From Paenibacillus sp. FSL R7-0204 (lineage in GTDB: Bacteria; Bacillota; Bacilli; Paenibacillales; Paenibacillaceae), in NCBI RefSeq assembly GCF_038002225.1, contig NZ_JBBOCA010000001.1, positions 1,364,001 to 1,428,000 of the forward strand: DNA of 64,000 nt, read 5' to 3'. Shown here piece after piece: positions 61,786 to 64,000 of the stretch. How positions within the stretch are numbered: position 1 is the first letter of the stretch; every line of letters begins with the position of its first letter. The position numbers and the translations under genes are program-made. The notes beneath the pieces are model-generated. The model was not told where the DNA came from, did not search any database, and saw nothing but the letters and a program-made list of their open reading frames with translations.

Positions 61786-62370
61786 ATGCATGAAATTTGG
61801 AGTGAAGTATGGAAGGCGTTGGTCCTGATTGTAGTTGGAATGCTGGTGCTTCGGCTTGCCGGACGCAAATCTATCTCGCAAATGACCATTCCGACGACGA
61901 TCGCGATGATCTCGATAGGAACCATTATTGTGCAGCCGATAGCGGATCACAGTATCTTGATCACGATGGTGGCAGCAGCAGTCTTCATTGCTGTATTAAT
62001 CGTGGTGGAATGGCTGCAGGTACGGTGGAATGCTTTGGAGCGGCTGATTAAGGGGCCTGCGGTTATTGTTATTGCGGAGGGACAGCTTCAGCCTAAGAAT
62101 CTGAGAAAGCTCAGATTAACTGTCGATGAGCTGGAAATGAGCCTGCGGGGACAGGGCATCTCCAGGCTCAGCGATGTCAAAACGGCGACGATTGAGCCTA
62201 ACGGCCAGCTGGGCTATGAATTGCAGGATTCCGCAAAGCCGGTCACTATGGCCCAGGTAGAGGCGCTCCTTGCTAAATACCTGGGTGGAAGCGGTCCGGC
62301 GGGTGAGACTGCATACCTGGATCAGCCTGATCGGCAGACGGGGCTTTTTGAGGAGATTAAGTTGCAGTAG
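61786..62370 (+). CDS. DUF421-domain membrane protein (YetF-like)
   Basis: A 194-residue protein with three N-terminal spans (about residues 8-75, including the conserved LRLAGRKSISQMT) and a cytoplasmic DUF421 domain (GQLQPKNLRKLRLTVDELEMSLR and VKTATIEPNGQLGYE). Members are found in spore-forming bacteria and several are linked to spores; no biochemical role is established. Confidence 0.86.
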   Translation: MHEIWSEVWKALVLIVVGMLVLRLAGRKSISQMTIPTTIAMISIGTIIVQPIADHSILITMVAAAVFIAVLIVVEWLQVRWNALERLIKGPAVIVIAEGQLQPKNLRKLRLTVDELEMSLRGQGISRLSDVKTATIEPNGQLGYELQDSAKPVTMAQVEALLAKYLGGSGPAGETAYLDQPDRQTGLFEEIKLQ

Positions 62371-62403
62371 AGGTAGAATGGATGCTGAAGGAGGAGGGAG
62401 TTC

Positions 62404-62853
62404 ATGCGCAAATTCTTCATAACGGACATCCATGGGGATCTAAAAGGGCTGGAGCTTCTGCTCCGGCATTCTGGATTGGACTGGGAACAGGACCAGCTGG
62501 TCATCGGTGGAGATATGATCAACCGGGGGAAGGACTCGGCTGGAGTTGCTTGGTTACCTTAAGCAGCTTACAGAGCGGCATCCGGGCCAGGTTCATGCAC
62601 TGATTGGCAATCATGAAAATGATGGGGGATTATATAATCAGCGGTGATAAGCGGCAGGCCGGTGATTCACGGGCTTACGCCGGTTGAACGGATCTATGGT
62701 GACGGCGCCAGGATGAACTGCGATCTGGGATCTAATACCTACCCGATACTTGAAGAAAGGTCGCTTGGGCTGGTGAATCTGACGGAGATGACTTGCCATG
62801 TGTGTAGACAGGCAGACCAGCGGCTGGAGACCAGACGGATCGGGTGTATCTAG
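62404..62853 (+). pseudogene. Metallophosphoesterase (Ser/Thr phosphatase type), frameshifted and internally deleted
   Basis: The N-terminal part keeps FITDIHGDLKG, VIGGDMINRGKDS and, after a frameshift near 62550, ALIGNHENDGG: three of the metal-binding motifs. After a stop at 62645 the frame changes again and the C-terminal end of the same family follows (VERIYGDGARMNCDLGSNTY, LGLVNLTEMTC). The central 90 or so residues with two metal ligands are missing, and the GHTP motif reads GLTP. A good AAGGAGGAGGGAG ribosome site remains. The gene is inactive. Confidence 0.82.
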
Positions 62854-62916
62854 CCTCAGGAGTGATACAAGACAATAGCACTTATTTGATATGGAGAAAA
62901 GAAAGGACGGAATGAG

Positions 62917-63390
62917 ATGAAGCATCCTTTTCACCTGAAGGCGGTATGGAATGGAGGGCGGAACAGCGAAGGGCATATTGATGCAGGCGGACTGCGGACG
63001 GTCATATCGATTCCGCAGGAGATGGGCGGGCCGGGAACCGGCACGAACCCGGACGAGATGCTGCTGGGCGCAGCAGCGACCTGTTACCTGATTACCCTGG
63101 CCGCGATGCTGGAGCGTTCGGAGATTGTTCCAGAGGGGCTGACCCTGGCGTCTGAGGCGACAGTAGATGTCACGAATAATGTGTTTACGTACGAGCGGAT
63201 CGTGCATAAGCCTAGCATTGTGCTTCAGGCTGAGGCGACACCGGCGCAGCTCAAGATGGCAGAGCGGCTGGCACATAAGGCTGAAGCCTCCTGCATGATC
63301 TCCAGAGCTGTGGCCGGGAACGTCTCTATTGAGACTCAGCCAGTAGTAGAAATCGCGCGCGGGAATGGACAAGCCCGGGTAGAGTCATAG
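62917..63390 (+). CDS. OsmC-family protein
   Basis: A 157-residue protein with both redox Cys of the OsmC/Ohr family (AATCYLIT and ASCMISRA) and the expected intervening helix and strands. It detoxifies organic hydroperoxides. Its length and GGPGTGTNPDEMLLGA resemble the SACOL1771-type group. It has a standalone position between the broken phosphoesterase and the kinase fragment. Confidence 0.9.
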   Translation: MKHPFHLKAVWNGGRNSEGHIDAGGLRTVISIPQEMGGPGTGTNPDEMLLGAAATCYLITLAAMLERSEIVPEGLTLASEATVDVTNNVFTYERIVHKPSIVLQAEATPAQLKMAERLAHKAEASCMISRAVAGNVSIETQPVVEIARGNGQARVES

Positions 63391-63416
63391 AAGCACAGCG
63401 GGATACTGAGCTAGAG

Positions 63417-64000
63417 CTACACTGGTGAGGCAAAATGCTGCTCCACCTCGTAGCGCGGCAGCTCTACAATTACCGTGGTTCCCTTGGTGAATTCACTCTT
63501 GATCCGCAGCTGCCCGTCATGCAGCTCGATAATTTCTTTGCAGATGGCGAGGCCCAGGCCGCTGCCGGATTGACGGGAGCGGCCTTTGAAGAATTTGGTG
63601 CCAAGCTGTGCCAGATCCGCAGCCTCGATGCCTTCGCCGTTGTCAGCAACGGTGACGGTTATCCGCTCACCTTCCAGCACTGCGGTAAGACGGATCTCAC
63701 CCCCCGCAGGGGTGAACTTGAACGCATTATCCAGCAAATTGACAAACACCTGCTTCAACCGGTTAAAATCACCGTCCACCGGCAGCGGCTGATCGGGAAG
63801 GTCGGCATAGAGGTGAATCTGCTTCGTCTGCCCCCGGTATCTGAACTGCAGCAGCAGATCCTCCAGCAGGCCTCTGAGATCATATGGCTGGCGTATAATG
63901 CGTATCTCTCCGGCCTGGAACTTGGAGAAGTCGAGCAGATCCTCCACCAGGCCGATCAGCCGGTCTGTCTCCCCGGTCATGACTTCAAGACCCTGGAGCA
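63417..64000 (-). CDS. Sensor histidine kinase, C-terminal part (runs off the window)
   Basis: Only the end of the gene is present; the frame is open through base 64000. It contains the second HisKA helix (LVEDLLDFSKFQAG) and a complete HATPase domain with N box FVNLLDNAFKF, G1 DNGEGI and G2 SGSGLGLAICKEI. The ending resembles PhoR/ResE-type kinases. N-terminal sensor domain and partner are outside the window. Confidence 0.85.
   Translation of the reverse strand, partial: LQGLEVMTGETDRLIGLVEDLLDFSKFQAGEIRIIRQPYDLRGLLEDLLLQFRYRGQTKQIHLYADLPDQPLPVDGDFNRLKQVFVNLLDNAFKFTPAGGEIRLTAVLEGERITVTVADNGEGIEAADLAQLGTKFFKGRSRQSGSGLGLAICKEIIELHDGQLRIKSEFTKGTTVIVELPRYEVEQHFASPV

Overview
The window comes from the chromosome of an endospore-forming, low-to-mid GC Gram-positive bacterium, most likely Paenibacillus. 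The evidence is a complete 16S-23S-5S rRNA operon with Paenibacillus/Bacillus-type sequence, an SspI-type spore protein gene, a BclB/collagen-like spore-surface type protein, SLH-domain surface proteins, a LiaFSR envelope-stress operon, a YwmB-family protein and strong AAGGAGG ribosome sites. Several genes start at TTG or GTG.

Layout. 1-3.5 kb: a minus-strand carbohydrate/glycerol-phosphate-type ABC importer (two permeases, lipoprotein binding protein) followed by the first codons of a HAD-type phosphatase, with a divergent GbsR-like regulator. 4.05-9.6 kb: an AT-rich, probably acquired unit of response regulator, sensor kinase, ABC ATPase, FtsX-type permease and a DUF4430-like lipoprotein, joined directly to the GC-rich gbsR-like gene. 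9.7-10.7 kb: a DMT (EamA) exporter. 10.8-15.8 kb: a second, GC-richer two-component/ABC module on the minus strand. 16-20.3 kb: a collagen-like SLH protein co-translated with a two-domain glycosyltransferase. 20.6-25.4 kb: a lia/psp envelope-stress operon with two PspA paralogues, a PspC protein, LiaF, LiaS and LiaR. 25.5-32.1 kb: housekeeping genes (ywmB-like, zwf, prfC, sspI, a KtrA-type protein, a TrmH-family methyltransferase).

32.1-39.8 kb is the most unusual stretch. It is an AT-rich accessory island starting exactly at the 3' end of the TrmH-family gene. The last bases of that gene recur between the cargo genes as repeat cores, attached to long polypyrimidine, partly inverted repeats. 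The cargo, all on the + strand, is a membrane protein plus an FRG-domain protein; a two-gene unit (unknown helical protein plus HEPN-motif protein) behind a strong promoter overlapped by a perfect 17-bp inverted repeat; and a 517-residue zinc-ribbon protein with two HEPN-like segments. No integrase or transposase is visible. Decayed gene pieces, including a broken histidine phosphatase gene, lie at the right edge. I read this as a cassette-like candidate defence or toxin-antitoxin island; function is inferred.

40-46.8 kb: a giant (about 2,240 residue) secreted SLH protein with 13 near-identical 96-residue Fn3-like repeats. 46.9-50.1 kb: XRE-cupin regulator, alpha/beta hydrolase, DODA-type dioxygenase and a zinc-finger/NDT-like protein. 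50.1-55.4 kb: rRNA operon without tRNA genes, with recognisable processing stems. 55.5-60.1 kb: two paralogous secreted proteins, each with the same promoter motif and terminator, bracketing an OmpR-type two-component system. 60.2-64 kb: amidotransferase, DapA-family, DUF421 and OsmC genes, a broken metallophosphoesterase gene and the 3' part of a sensor kinase gene. All assignments rest on reading the sequence and recalled family motifs; no database search was run.
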